From Blasia pusilla (Eukaryota > Marchantiophyta > Marchantiopsida > Blasiales): 64,000 nt of DNA. Below, one piece after another: positions 1 to 11,525 of the stretch. A program made the position numbers and the translations under genes. The DNA is taken from assembly GCA_050084515.1 (NCBI GenBank), contig CM114272.1, positions 44,702,001 through 44,766,000 of the forward strand, in the 5' to 3' direction. The notes under the pieces are model-generated. The model was given only the letters and a program-made list of their open reading frames with translations, was not told where the DNA came from and made no database searches. The number at the start of each line of letters is the position of its first letter. Position 1 is the first letter of the stretch.

Positions 1-267
1 TTGCAGGAAGCAGGCAAGTCCACACATGTCCGCAAACATGCCATTCCTCCCCAGGTTTTTCAAATACCCAAGTCGACAGCCCTCTCAAGTGAGGGGATAG
101 GTGTGAGTTGGGTGATGCAAGACGACACATAGGCAAGGGGATTTTGAACGTCATGATGCAAGATGCGGGTGTGAATACACATCATTACACAACATACATC
201 ATTATCATTGACCATAAACACAAAGTTAACACACAATATACCATACTCATCGTGGTTGCACAAAAAT

Positions 268-575
268 CAACAAGTCCTTGCGTAGGACGGACATGGACGT
301 ACACGTCTGGACATGTTCACGGACATAGATTGCAAGAGGAGAGACCCACACTTATAGTTGATGATGGAAGGTAAGGCAAGGGTGTGTAGGGCAATAAGGA
401 GGGTGGGAGTAGAGGTTGAGGGAGGAAGAAATGAGAGAGTATAGAACACAAAGGAAAGTGGGGGAAATGAGAAAGAAGGGGAAGGTGGGGCTCACATGGA
501 CAAGTCCTTCCAAAGGACAAACGTAAGTCCACCGACATAGACATGTCTGTGGACATGGAATTTGTCCACATGTAA
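268..575. repeat. Short duplicated GGACATG/AAGTCC motifs
   Basis: Two related stretches, about 268-345 and 496-575, each contain AAGTCCTT followed by AGGAC, then several GGACATG or GACATAG words. A shorter echo is at 13-45. Within the second, GTCCTT-CCA-AAGGAC is a small palindrome. This is probably part of the degraded LTR of element F. Confidence 0.4.
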
Positions 576-794
576 CTTTGATTCTCACTCATGGCATCTG
601 AATACCAAGATGATCATATACCAAAATATCGCTAATCACTCCTCTAGCTAGTGGTTAGGCCCCGCTAACTCCTAAAAGTCATCTAACCCTACCTACCATG
701 ATATATACCTCTAAGATGCTAAGTCTACACCTATGACTACCTAGTGTCTCTTCTATGTACTTTTGAGTACATCCAACGTCCCCAACGAATCCTA

Positions 795-845
795 GTGAGA
801 GGTGGCTTTAGACATGCCATGTGCCATTCTCTTGAACATCCATCA
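795..845 (-). pseudogene. PHD-finger relic in element F
   Basis: Minus-strand translation gives the string YDGCSREWHMACLKPP, which matches the centre of the PHD finger in element C (8,527-8,664). Here the fourth ligand Cys (the one that is Tyr in C) is kept, while the third ligand Cys is Tyr. The two copies are damaged at different ligands, so their common ancestor had an intact Cys4-His-Cys3 finger. The rest of the finger is too mutated to read. Confidence 0.65.
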
Positions 846-1275
846 TAAACTAGCCTAATGGCCACATCACGGAAAAATTTACATAACATACAACGTAAGC
901 CTACAAGAACTACTGCTAAGCTTGGATCAAGTAATATAACAACAATGTTAGGAAGATAAAAAGATGCATAGTTACGTACATGGTCCTTTGAAACATACGA
1001 TCATATCCCTCTAATAAGAGAATACCAAATGACAATACCTCATGCGCTCTTAAGATGGTGCGCCTTGCTATCACATCCAACATCATAGGTACCATCTTTT
1101 GAAAGTAGACATATTGTCCCTATTGAAAACTTCGGATTGTTAGTCAATAAATACCTCCCAAAATATTTGCATACCTTAATGTATCCTAATCTTGCGCAAT
1201 CGCTAAGTTCTCGAACGGCATGGGCAGAAAAACTCAGCCCTCTAAGAACATGCTCTTATCCATACATTAGGTTTA

Positions 1276-1644
1276 TCAATATTCAACACCTCGATCACCA
1301 ACATCATGAAGAATGGTCACAAGTAAGTCAGGCTCTTGGTCCTCATGCAATAAATAAGATGAGAAAGACACTAAACATACATACTTGCTAAACTTGTATC
1401 CAATTTCCAACCATGGCAAGTGTAGGTCCCAATCTCTGAGGTGACCTCTCTCTAAGCCATACTTGCGTAAGCCACTCTTCATCTTCCGTAAAAATTTCTC
1501 TACTAGTCCATCCGCCTTGGGATTATCTCGCAAAGTAATGTGGTGGTCAATCAACATCTGATCACACAAAGTGCGAAACTCCCTACAAAAATCTATACCT
1601 TGGTCCCTCAATACCTCAATTGGTGCATCATAGTTACTCAACAC
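1276..1644 (-). pseudogene. Integrase core fragment, element F
   Basis: A 122-codon open stretch resembling the middle and end of a retroviral-type integrase catalytic core. It has the second-Asp region (VLRDQGIDF, equivalent to the usual TDxGxxF), then a block ending in NPKADGLVEKF that contains the catalytic-Glu region, then ALRKYGL-like sequence. It aligns with the integrase of element C at 9,073-9,400. The catalytic part upstream is broken by stops. Not expected to be functional. Confidence 0.7.
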
Positions 1645-3689
1645 TCAATCTAGGAATGGATACACTACTCGCTTACTTGCTTTGTCACGAAATGAAAAAA
1701 AATTTATCCACCTTAAGAAGTCCTTGATCACATAACAACCATGATGCTCCATCAAAAGTAAAGGTTGTGCAGAATCCAAAATGCATCTTTAACCTAAGCC
1801 CATGATCAATAGTGGATGCAACTATGAAATCAAAGCATTGAATGATGCTCATATTCTATCACATACCATGTATTTGACAACAAACTAATAATATAAGTCT
1901 GTTTGCATACCTCACCACCAATGTTGTATTTGGAGCAACCTATAACTCCGCTTTACTCCAAAGTATGCCAACTCCTCGATCGTAGGCATGTTGCACCAAT
2001 TGTGCTCTCTATAAAGGATGAAGCATTTTTTGTACGGTACCATCCTCCCAAACTTGTAACACATGTGTCCCCTCCTACCAGAACCATATGGCTTGCTATA
2101 GGTAGGATCCGATCATGCTCTCTAGCACCAATTGTGCTAGTATGTAGGTTCTCCAAGACTACCATATCCTTATGGATATCCCAACCACTTGTCGCTTCCT
2201 AATTGGCCTCTAGATGTAAGGACTCTCCTATAGACCTTGCCATCAAAGTCTAAGACTATCGCTCTCCATAGTCACCCTAATTCATATGTTGGTAATCTCC
2301 ACACATCCTCTCGTCCATCTAGTTGCCATGCACATCCTTCTTTGCATAAATTGTAGTGGCAGATGCATACTCCATCCAATATCTCCACTAATCTTGCCTC
2401 AACCAAGTTCTAGCTAGCTAGTGTTGTGGATCAAGGCCCTCTCCATATCACTATATTTTTAGGGTCGTTGGAAGATCAATACATTGCTAGACAACTCAAT
2501 GTGGATCCTTCAGCCTTTTAGTTTACCCAAATCATGCATACTCTATGTGAAATAGATTTTAAAACTCCTAAGGAACTAATGTATCATGCGTCAATCTCCT
2601 CCTAGCAACCTAGGGCCCATATTTGGCTCCTAAATCTTCATCATGATTGTTGTAGGACTCTTGGTCGTGGGTGGTTTTGGTTGCTATAGTGCAACCCTAT
2701 CCACAACAATACAAGTCAACAGCTCTTTTGCACAAAACTCAAACATCTCATCTCTTAATGCTCCTTGGTATGTAGGACCATAAACCACACTTGCTAATAT
2801 GGCTGCCAGCTTCTAGCATTCTTGCAACACATCCCAAAAAATCACCTTTGATATTTCGATCTCCTTGGATCTTATCCTAGTCACTCCTTGAACTGTCTCG
2901 ATAACCATTGGGCTAATAAATGCAAGAGAGATGACTTGTTGTCGCAATCATATCCAACGCGATCCAACTACTTCTAAGCTAAGAATTCATTTCAAGAAGT
3001 TCAAATCCACTGCCTGACCCAAGACATGATGTCGAGACTCCTCTGATAGTAGTAGTACTACCATCACTTATGTGGGGAGCCCCATGACCTCCTCTCTCTA
3101 ATCGGTGTTGGGATCCACCAACCACTATATTTGGTCATCCCAAACCAAGCCAAGACAACCCTCTTTATATGCATAGAGCGGGAAAACTAAAAAACGTGGG
3201 AAAGGTTGCCCATGGCATTCTGATCTTGTTGACCACCTTCAAGAGAGGTTGATCACTATTTCTCACTACCTATGATCAACTTGTTGGATCCAAAATAGAA
3301 TCTATCAATAATTGGAAGGGATGCTCCACTTTCACACACGCCCTCCTCGCAACCTCGACACCTTATGTGGCACTAAGTTCATCCACTATATATGTGTGCA
3401 GGTGGTATGCAGGTGAATCTACACTCGAAGCATCCAACTCATTGTTGACCCAATCTATGCATGAGCCAGCTGTGCACTTGTCACCACTCATGACTTAGAA
3501 TCGCCCAAGGTAGGTATTTTCTCCAGAATGGAAGTTCGCGAACGGGGTTGATATTCTTGCAAGTGCCACAAGCTCCTCATCGTCACCCAAAAAAAACTCA
3601 GATAGATAGTCCTATGATAATCACTTTATACCTATTTTCAAAAAATTTGTATTTGGGATATTTTTTGTACAAAAATTGGGATGAGAGGC

Positions 3690-4089
3690 AAAGAAAAGTG
3701 AAGCGTAGATTAGTTAGTTAGGAAGATCTGAACAGATCTCTAGGAAAAAAGAAGTGCTTCATATCTCAAGAACCCTTGGACCTTAACTAATACTTAAGAA
3801 GTATTAGAGTAGCTTAGTGCACTATTCTCTAGAGAACGTTGCGACGTTGTAGGAATGATCCGAGCTTAGGAGAAGTACCCTCTCAAGCTTGTATATATAT
3901 TGAGTCTCCCATATCTTTGATGAGAAGAATGTCTTCCCTTTATTCACATTGATATGTGATGCCAAATGTTGAATCTAATTGGGTCTATAGAGGGAAAGAA
4001 GGATGGACTCTGAATTTGAGAGAGAAGGAATAGATAGTGAGGAAAACGTATGAAATCTGTTAGAAAGAGAGTAACTTGCGGTGACAGAT
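3690..4089 (+). repeat. Family-1 LTR relic cut by CACTA end
   Basis: Diverged but collinear with the middle of the family-1 LTR (compare 14,030-14,280). Shared blocks are the GTAGGAATG-TCCGAGC stretch, the AGTACCCTCTCAAGCTTG block with a TATATATA run, a TTGGGTCT block, and ATGAAATCTGTT followed by GAGAGTAACTTGC. Similarity stops exactly where the CACTA-type end begins at 4,090, so the transposon seems to have inserted into an old LTR. The remainder of this LTR was not found on the far side. Confidence 0.65.
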
Positions 4090-4500
4090 CACTAGTACAA
4101 AATCCCCCTCTGGATGACTTCAAAAAATGACTAAATGTTACTCAAACCGGGCGTGTGAGACTCAAGAATTACTTAAGCAGACTCTAGTAATAAAAATTAC
4201 TCCTAGTCGTATAAGTTGTTACTGAAACCAAGGGTAGTCATATCTAAGTCTCATTTTTGTTACTCAACATAATTACTAAATATGACTTCACCTAGTCATT
4301 TTTTATGACTAGGTGAATTCATAAAAAATGACTAGATGAGTCATAAAGAATGACTCGTCTAGTCATACATAGTGACTAGGCGAGTTATAAACAGCGACTA
4401 GACGAGTCATTAAAAGTGACTAGATGAGTCATTAAGAGTGACTTTGAATGACTACTTAGAGTAACAAATAATGATTTCATGCATCACAAAAGAATGACTT
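4090..4500 (+). mobile_element. CACTA-like transposon 5' end with subterminal hairpins
   Basis: The sequence opens with CACTAGTACAAAA, typical of plant CACTA (En/Spm) terminal inverted repeats. The next 400 bases carry repeated GACTAGATGAGTCAT-like 15-mers in both orientations. A 12-bp inverted repeat with a 5-base loop lies at 4,288-4,316, and a 17-bp near-perfect one follows at about 4,328-4,367. In CACTA elements such subterminal repeats bind the element's accessory protein. The flanking base triplet is GAT. I could not find the matching TAGTG end, so the element is probably truncated. Confidence 0.6.
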
Positions 4501-5654
4501 GTCCATGTCGTTTACAATCCTATTCACTAACAAACAATATGCAAATAAAGTAACACAAACAACTGCTTGGTCATTACGTATGACAGGCTTGCTTTATTGC
4601 TGACAGAAATATGTACATGAAATTGGCATTTAAGTCCATTTTGTATACATGAATATGAATCTCTTCTTCCTACCTATCCTCCCTACACCTATCACTACTT
4701 CTCTTACATCCATGCAATGGAGATGCCATTTTGCTCTAAAGTACTGTCCTACTGCTATTATCATCGTGTGAAAACATACAAGCACGTTACTCATGTACCA
4801 ACCCACCCCTGTTGTAGCATCTGATCAATTTTCACAGTGGGAAATCCTTATCTATTAAAAGATTCAGGTAGCAAATGCTTCTTACATCCAATTGTGGCCA
4901 TAGGTCCAAAGCTACAAAGTGTATCCATTCACCCTTAAATGGACTATCTACTTACATCAAAAGAATGCCTAGTGAATAGTGAATAATGCTTTCTATGAAA
5001 AATGGAGACTTACATTAGAATCAGGCTCGAGTTCTTTTCAATTTCCCTCATCAATGGAAGAATACAAAATCAACTTCTAAGTTCCTCTATTTTCGAAAGT
5101 ACAAACTCCCTTCCGATATACTCAAAGTTGAGACATGAAAATCCAAGTATATCTCAATTGTCACACTCAAAACTGAAACACAAACATCAAGTTCCTCTAC
5201 TTCTGAGTACAAAAGTTACAAGTACATGGAAGTGGCCACACTCATGAGGGATTTGAAAGGGAAGGTTCCTCTACTAGTGAGTACAAAAACCCACTTCTGG
5301 ATGTCTTAGCATCTAAAAAACTCCCCTCTTAATAGCTCAAAATTATGAATTTACAAGACTAGGATGATCACACTCAAAACAACTATACACAAAGCAAAGG
5401 TGCCCCTACTTCTGAGAAGGCATAAGAAGATGAGATGGCCATAACACTTTACTATCAATGGCATCTCCAACATAACTCTACAGTGGATTGTCAGCCATAT
5501 TTGGAAATGACAATACATATTTCTTCTTGTAGACCTCTCTCAAATAGAGAACAAAATGCCCATCTGGAATGTCACATCCATGGAAAGTAGAACAACCATC
5601 ATGCAAGCTGCCATAACCTACAACCACAGAGGAGTTCTCACGTGACATCAACTG
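4501..5654. other. Non-coding interior, no recognisable gene
   Basis: AT-rich sequence with no convincing reading frame. Loose repeats of a GTTCCTCTACTTCTGAGTACAAAA-like phrase recur around 5,080, 5,190, 5,265 and 5,405, giving a degenerate direct repeat of about 100 bases. It is presumed interior of the CACTA-like element. Confidence 0.35.
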
Positions 5655-6736
5655 CTATAATGGAGGCACAATAGATTTCAACACCGGCTTGGTAGCCTCT
5701 CGGGTCCTCTTCTTGAGTATCGCTCTTCTCACCATCGTTGGCTTTTGCAGAAGATCTGACGGATCCAACTCCATTGGTCCACCACTCCCCAACATCCCTG
5801 CACTATCCTCATTCTCCTCTAAAAATACCATGGCCTCCAAGTTACATCTCCGCGATGTCCTACCTTGGCGTTTGCCTACAACGGTCGGGGCCTCATCTAT
5901 GGTCTCTACAATCAAAATCAAGATGAAAATTTAACCACCCTTTCAAATAGATCATGATTCTTCAGAAACTTCAAAGTAAAGTGTAGAACGTCACTCTAAA
6001 CTCATATACCTCAACTTAAAAAGTCACCTACAAACACAGTAGCATTAACCTCTTTTATGCCTCCCTTTTTCTTTGGACCAGTTGGTGCAATGCCAACAAC
6101 TCTATCTAGTCCTCTTACTATATGAACACCCTTAGCAACATGTGGAAGAACTCGAGGCAAAGGCACAATAGTGACCACCTTCGGAGAGGGTGCACTCTCC
6201 CTTGAGGGTGGTTTGGTGATTGGGTGAGGAGAGGATACACTCAACAGCATAGAGACAGGTGCTCCACTAGGAGAAGGGTCTAGATCACTAACTCCATGAG
6301 GAGAGGATACAACTCTTAGATTTTCATATCTCTCCTCGGAACCCCTTATGTCCTCATGGTCCCTTCTCAAGCTCATGGAAATCAATTCCATCAACTTTAT
6401 GAAGTTCTCTTGTTGATTAGCAATAGCAGTCTATATGCTTGCCTCTACCACGACCAAGCCGTTTGAGAATGCATCCATGCAATCAATTATGTAAGTCACA
6501 CACTCAGGCAACAACTCCTCCAACAACTCCTCCTCTTTTGAGCAGAATAGCCAATTCCTACTCTGCCTTTGTCCTCTATTTGGGGTCCAATATCGCTCAG
6601 AGTAAGCATGACAGTAATAAATATTCGCCCTTGCTAATTCTAGGAGGGCAAGGACACGGTCCAAGAGACTAGTAGGCCTGCTCATGGTAAAGATCTTGAT
6701 CTTCACTTCAAAAGGGAGGCTCCTTAATCTGGACAA
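5655..6736 (-). pseudogene. Broken minus-strand ORF, possible CACTA-encoded protein
   Basis: Three consecutive minus-strand open segments (6,736-6,431; 6,394-6,011; 5,921-5,655). The first two join in the same frame through a single stop codon, giving about 240 readable codons: a Leu/Glu-rich start with a Cys/Tyr-rich stretch (YCHAYSERYW), an acidic KEEELLEELLPE helix, then a Pro/Ser-rich tail. The third segment is basic with a Lys/Arg cluster. No domain is recognised. Its position inside the CACTA-like end makes an accessory transposon protein possible, but that is inference from context only. Confidence 0.35.
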
Positions 6737-6833
6737 AAGTAACTTGAGTCATTCTAAGCCATTGCAATTGGTTCTAACCAAACACCATCACTATGATCTC
6801 ATCCAGACATGAAGGATGTTATATATGTAAGAA

Positions 6834-6856
6834 TTCTCTCTCTCTCTCTCTCTCTA
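6834..6856. repeat. (CT)n microsatellite
   Basis: An uninterrupted CT run of about 22 bases. Confidence 0.9.
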
Positions 6857-7069
6857 TGAACTCCCCTCTTTTTTTCATAAAGATCTCAGCATAGATCCAT
6901 CTCGTAACTTTCTCGAACTTTGGAGTCTTTAGCTTCTTCCTTTAACCCATTGAGTTCTTATCCATCAAAGAAAGCCAAATAGACATGGATCTGGCCGCTA
7001 TGTATTGGATGTTTATGGATGTTATGTTCAGACCTGAACATAACACTCTAGAATAGAAGAGAGGAAAAG

Positions 7070-7600
7070 AGAAGAACAAAACTAAACTCAACAAAAAAAA
7101 AATTGAATAAAATATAACAAAGCATAAAAGAACAAAACAAATGAAAACTCTTCTAAACTAAAAAAACATAACTCTTGAGAATTGGAAAAAACAAAACAAA
7201 TCAGAACTCCTCAAAACAAAACATAACGGATCAGAGATTTCACACAGAAGAGAAGAACGAATCTCAACTCAACAATACAAAACTAAACAAAACATAATAA
7301 AGCATAAAAGAACAAAACAAAAAAAAACTCTTGAGAAGTGATCTAGAGAATTGAACAAAGCAGAACTAATCAAAACAGAACAAAATTGAACTTATCAAAA
7401 CTGAACATAACGGAGCAGAGACCTCACACAGAAGAGAAGAAAAGAGAAGAACAAAATTGAACATAACGGAGTAGAGACCTCACATAGAAGAGAAGAAAAG
7501 AGAAAAACATAACAAAACATAAAAAAACAAAACAAACTGGAACCAAATGCAGATTTCATAGAGAAGAGTAGTGATTAGAAGAACAAAAATGAAGTAAACT
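7070..7600 (+). repeat. A-rich imperfect tandem repeats
   Basis: A block rich in AAC/AAAC words with a repeated unit of about 50-60 bases containing CATAACGGAGCAGAGA, CTCACACAGAAGAGAAGAA and GAACAAAA. Clear units start near 7,220, 7,403 and 7,460. No coding potential is seen. Confidence 0.6.
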
Positions 7601-7895
7601 GAACTTAACACAAAATTTCTAAAACAGACATATTATTCAAGTTCTTGTGTACATAAACCATTCTTGCTTACTTGGACGTTCCAATCTCATCTCCAATTCT
7701 ATATAGCTTTCTTACTCTTGAGTGCGACACTTTCGAGAATTATCATGGAAATGATTGCTTTAGCATTTTGTCGTGCGAATCCACATGATCATACAACATA
7801 CATCGCTGACATACCATACTCACATACATACATAACATAGACGAGAGCATCCACAAACACAAGTGTACCACAACTGAAATTCGTGAAAGACCTAC

Positions 7896-8242
7896 TGTCA
7901 TAAAACACGTATAGAATCATATACAATCGAGCCAAACCCACTCCACGATGGGAGAATCTAGGTCGAAGCTTGCGGGAAACACCATAGCCAAGAGCTCTAC
8001 TCACTACCAAGGCTAACTCCCAACGCAACAGGCTCAGCTCAAAGAATTGACTGTTCTTTGAGTGCACTCCACCTTATATCCTCCAACCTAAGAGTGGGCC
8101 CTACTGGAAAAGTCACCCTCAACTGAGTAACCCCCAACCCTATGTATGAAATCGCATCTCTACCTAGACACTGCGGCCCTACATAAGGTATGGCCTCTAC
8201 TAGCACACTATACTCTACGACATAATCCGTATGGTCATGACA
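7896..8242 (-). repeat. Element C 3' LTR (left copy)
   Basis: Closely similar to 50,773-51,062 over its whole length apart from a 57-base block present only here (around 7,980-8,035). It begins TGTCAT and ends ATGACA, a 6-bp terminal inverted repeat as expected for an LTR. Sequence upstream, 7,770-7,873, is repeated almost exactly at 8,245-8,346, so the left end may be a partly duplicated LTR and the outer boundary is uncertain. Confidence 0.7.
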
Positions 8243-8244
8243 GC

Positions 8245-8346
8245 TGTCATGCGAATCCACATGGTCATACAACATATATCGCTGACATACCATACTCACA
8301 TACATACATAACATAGACGAGAGCATCCACAAACACAAGTGTACCA
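8245..8346. repeat. Partial duplicate of 7,770-7,873
   Basis: About 100 bases repeating 7,770-7,873 with only a few differences, sharing a run from GCGAATCCACATG to CAAGTGTACCA. The two copies flank the 347-base LTR. No counterpart adjoins the right LTR at 50,773-51,062. Confidence 0.8.
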
Positions 8347-8523
8347 AAACTCGCCCCCCTAACTGGCGGTTAGGTCCCTCTAACTCCTAGGTAGCCCTAT
8401 ACATCTACTACATGCTATACACCTTCTTGGGTGCACGAATCAGAAGGCCAGGTGCTAGGTTGCCCCATCGTTAGTCGTACATCTGTAATCCATATCGTGC
8501 AAAGATCAAGTCATCTACCCCTC

Positions 8524-10230
8524 CTAAGTACATCGAGGACAAACCCACCTTTCAGTAGGAACAACCTCCATACGTGGAGTCAAACACATCATGTGCCAAT
8601 CCCTAGAATACCGATCACACACCAACATACGGGCTGCGTTACCACCAGACCCACACAACATGCACCTCAAGCTAGCACGTATCATGGCTAAGCTTGGGTC
8701 AACAGTACCATCCACATTTGGAAGATGACATGGCGCACAATTACGCACATGGTCCTTCCAAACAACTCCATCACGACCCTCCAACATGAGAACTCCAAAA
8801 GCTAACACCTCGCGCACTCGTAAAATAGTGCGGCCTGTCGTCACATCCAACGTTGTTGGTGCAATCTGCTGCAAATAGACATAGTCCCCCACATGGAACC
8901 TAGGAATCGATGGTTGATAATCTCCACCCTGAATGGTTGCATACCGCAACGTATCCCTCTGTTGAGCAATGGCAAGATTCTCAAAGGCTGTTGGCATAAC
9001 TCTCCGAAAGAGCTCGCCGGCCGAGAACACACTCTCATCCACATCTCCGGGTCATCAAGGTTCACCACCTCACTAGACTCCCGACAATTCTTGGCGGCAA
9101 GTCCGGATCTCGGCCGTATATCGAAAATAAGGTGAGAAGGAAGGCAAGGATGCTTGGCGACTGAACCTATACCCCATGGCTAACCATGGCAACTGAATAT
9201 CCAGTCTCCAAGATGCCCCTTCTGTAGGCCATACTTGCGCAATGCCCTCTTCACCGTTTGAACTACACACTCAGCCAAACCATCCGACTCTGGATGATCT
9301 CGAGACGTGGTCCGATGATCAATCAACGACTTGTCACACAAGACCTGAAACTCACCCTGAAACTCAGACCTGGTCGGTCGAAGACTTCAACTGGTGCACC
9401 AAAATGACTAAGCACTCTATCAAGAAACGCATACGCCGTTCCCTCACTTGCCTTGTCAGGTAATGCTACCAACTCAATCCACTTGGAGAAGTGCTCCACC
9501 ATCACCAACACATATCGATGATGTCGCATCAACTTGTAACGGTCCCGCAAAGTCCACACTCCAACGGTAACCCAACCCCATAATAGGCAAGGGGTGTAAC
9601 TGTGGTGTAGGGGCATTGAATGATGCCCTCACCCACTCACAAACCACCCACGCAACCAATACTGACCAAGGAGTAAGCTATACGTACGCTTTACCCCAAA
9701 ATGTCCCAACTCCTCATGGGCATGTCGCACAATGCGCTCTCTCTGAGCCAAATGCGGCACTACTCGTACTCTACCATCCTCCCACACACGGAGAATATGT
9801 GTTCCCTCCAATCGATACCTCTTAGCACGTTGAAGAACACGGTCTCGCTCCTTGGCACTCACTATGACTGGCACCCTACTGGTCCGTAGGAACTCCAACA
9901 CCAACGCATCATCATGAATATCACGCTGATCCATACCACCATCTCCAACCTTAGGATCTGAAGGCTGGCCATCTACCCTCTAACTAGAGTAAGATATCAT
10001 GTGGTCCTCCATACTAGAGTCCATCCCTAACCAACATAAAAAGGCGGATGCATGCCAACGTGGCACCATCTCCTCATCAACCTCGCCATGCCATCTAGCC
10101 CCAGTTGTATCCTCTTGGCTAGTACATGGGCTCCTACTCAACCCATCAGCATAAAGGTTGGCAACTCTAGGTCTATGTACCACCTGGAAGTCATACTCCT
10201 GTAAGATAAGAGCCCACCGTGCAAGCTTCC
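8524..10230 (-). pseudogene. Element C integrase with C-terminal PHD finger, plus end of RNase H
   Basis: Minus-strand pol remainder. 10,230-9,980: end of RNase H (LARWALILQEYDFQVVHR, then DGLSRSP). 9,934-9,629: integrase zinc-binding region (HEELGHFGVKRTY). 9,616-9,073: catalytic core (VEHFSKWIELVALPD; LSHFGAPVEVF), frameshifted. 9,042-8,524: an open 172-codon tail with an integrase C-terminal beta domain (FHVGDYVYLQ), ending in a PHD-type zinc finger at 8,664-8,527. The ligands read C-x2-C, C-D-x-Y, H-x2-C, W-x-C-x2-C, with the fourth Cys replaced by Tyr. The integrase inserts cDNA; the finger would be expected to read histone tails and bias target choice. At least two frameshifts make the gene inactive. 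Confidence 0.8.
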
Positions 10231-11458
10231 TGTGATACACACAATTTTGTACTTTTGAGGAAATACCTCTTTTTATTCAACGAACACTTGTATATACAGT
10301 ATGATTTTGATTATTCTTTATTATGAGGAGAAATGAGTAAGATTAAAGTGAATCACAAAGCTCCTGGGACAAGGCAGAGAGATGGAAAATCAAGGATTTA
10401 CCTTAGAGGAGAGGAAAACGCAATAACGAAGTCTCAAGACTCAGAACAAAGCTTAATGAAGCTTCACGAAGCTCAATGAAGATGTACGAAGCTCTGTCTT
10501 TGAAGTGCTTCGCTACATAACGAAGCATCACAAAGAAAAGAAGAAAGAAGTACTTCGCTCTTTAACGAAGCGCGAAGCACGAAGAACGAAGCATGGAGTA
10601 CTTCGTCATCCTGAAGTCCAACGAAGCGAAGCTAAGAAGGACTGTGATTTCAAGAGACACATGTTAAAACAATTAGACTAGGAAGGGGCGCGACCTTTTG
10701 TATCAAATTGGTAGTTAGACATGATTTTGTCTTTGCGAATTCACAAGGATCGTAGGAAAAGCTAAGAGAACCATAGATCTAGGTAGTTAGAAATAGTGAA
10801 GAGACACTAGCTTCATCAAGAACGTTCGGAATCTTAGGATCACTTCCACTTCAGCGAATATTTAAGAAGCAAGGCAGAAGCCATAATCATCATTCTCTTA
10901 CGAAGTCCTTATGTTGTAGGAATGGTGCGAGCAAGAGAGTAGTACCCTCTTGAGCTTGTATACACTTTGAAGCTTTCTCGTTCTTGATGGAGTAGTAAAG
11001 CAATCATTCATTCATTCTGATGTGCGATGCTTATATCTGAGTATTCTTTTTGGGTCTGCAAAGTGAAGAGTGAATCAGGCAAACCTTTCTCATTAGTGAA
11101 ATAATCAACATCAGTTGTAGGAAATCTGTTTAACAGAGAGTAACTTGCCGAGACGGATTGAGTTTTGAAAGTAGGAGAAGCCAGCTTTTGTGTTGAGATC
11201 TCTGTGAGGTTTCTTGATATCGAGAGGAAAATCTACCTGAACATGATGTCAATTCCACTAGAGAGAATCGAGAAAAGATCCTTTGGTACTAAGAAAGATC
11301 TGAAGATATTGATAAGACATTGAATATAACTCACACACCTTTAAATACAACTATTACAACAGAATTGTAATTCCAAACTCTCTTTTCATCAAACAATGAT
11401 CCTCTTGGGGATCGAACTTATTTAAACGACTATAAACTAGAAACACTTGTACGCTACA
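10231..11458 (+). repeat. Element A 5' LTR (1,228 bp)
   Basis: Starts TGTGATAC and ends CGCTACA, followed 17 bases later by the PBS. It has a GAAGC-rich cluster (10,440-10,630), a TGTATACACTTTGAAG TATA-like region near 10,955, and a distal half shared with every family-1 LTR in the window (13,386; 22,939; 34,223; 47,145; relics at 3,690 and 53,434). Confidence 0.9.
10458..10470 (+). promoter_or_regulatory. Perfect three-module heat-shock-element match
   Basis: GAAGCTTCACGAA fits nGAAnnTTCnnGAAn, the consensus for heat-shock factor trimers. It lies within the GAAGC-rich cluster of the LTR. The equivalent site in other copies reads TTA instead of TTC, so only this copy is perfect. Function is inferred from the consensus only. 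Confidence 0.35.
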
Positions 11459-11475
11459 TATAGCAAGAAAATTTT

Positions 11476-11493
11476 TGGCGCCGCTGCCGGGGA
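11476..11493 (+). other. Primer-binding site, tRNA-Asp type (element A)
   Basis: TGGCGCCGCTGCCGGGGA is complementary to the 3' end of plant tRNA-Asp apart from about one mismatch. This primer is used by Athila-like plant gypsy elements. It lies 17 bases after the LTR. Confidence 0.8.
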
Positions 11494-11525
11494 TCATATT
11501 CTTTGCTGAAAAGGGAGAGAGATAC

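Larger units (their letters stand above)
100..3530 (-). mobile_element. Element F: decayed family-2 Ty3/gypsy copy
   Basis: A strongly mutated minus-strand copy of the same retrotransposon family as element C. Matches follow C in order: LTR-proximal sequence (about 140-260), the conserved block after the LTR (about 640-700, compare 8,365-8,400), a PHD-finger relic (795-845), integrase core (1,276-1,644), integrase zinc-binding region (about 1,930-2,090, compare 9,710-9,810), an RT-upstream segment (about 2,280-2,470, compare 36,430-36,600), and the methyltransferase/RT linker (about 3,000-3,500, compare 37,080-37,440). The central RT and RNase H are missing between about 2,220 and 2,280. Stops occur throughout. 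It is older than C. End points are approximate; bases 1-99 show nothing I recognise. Confidence 0.75.
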
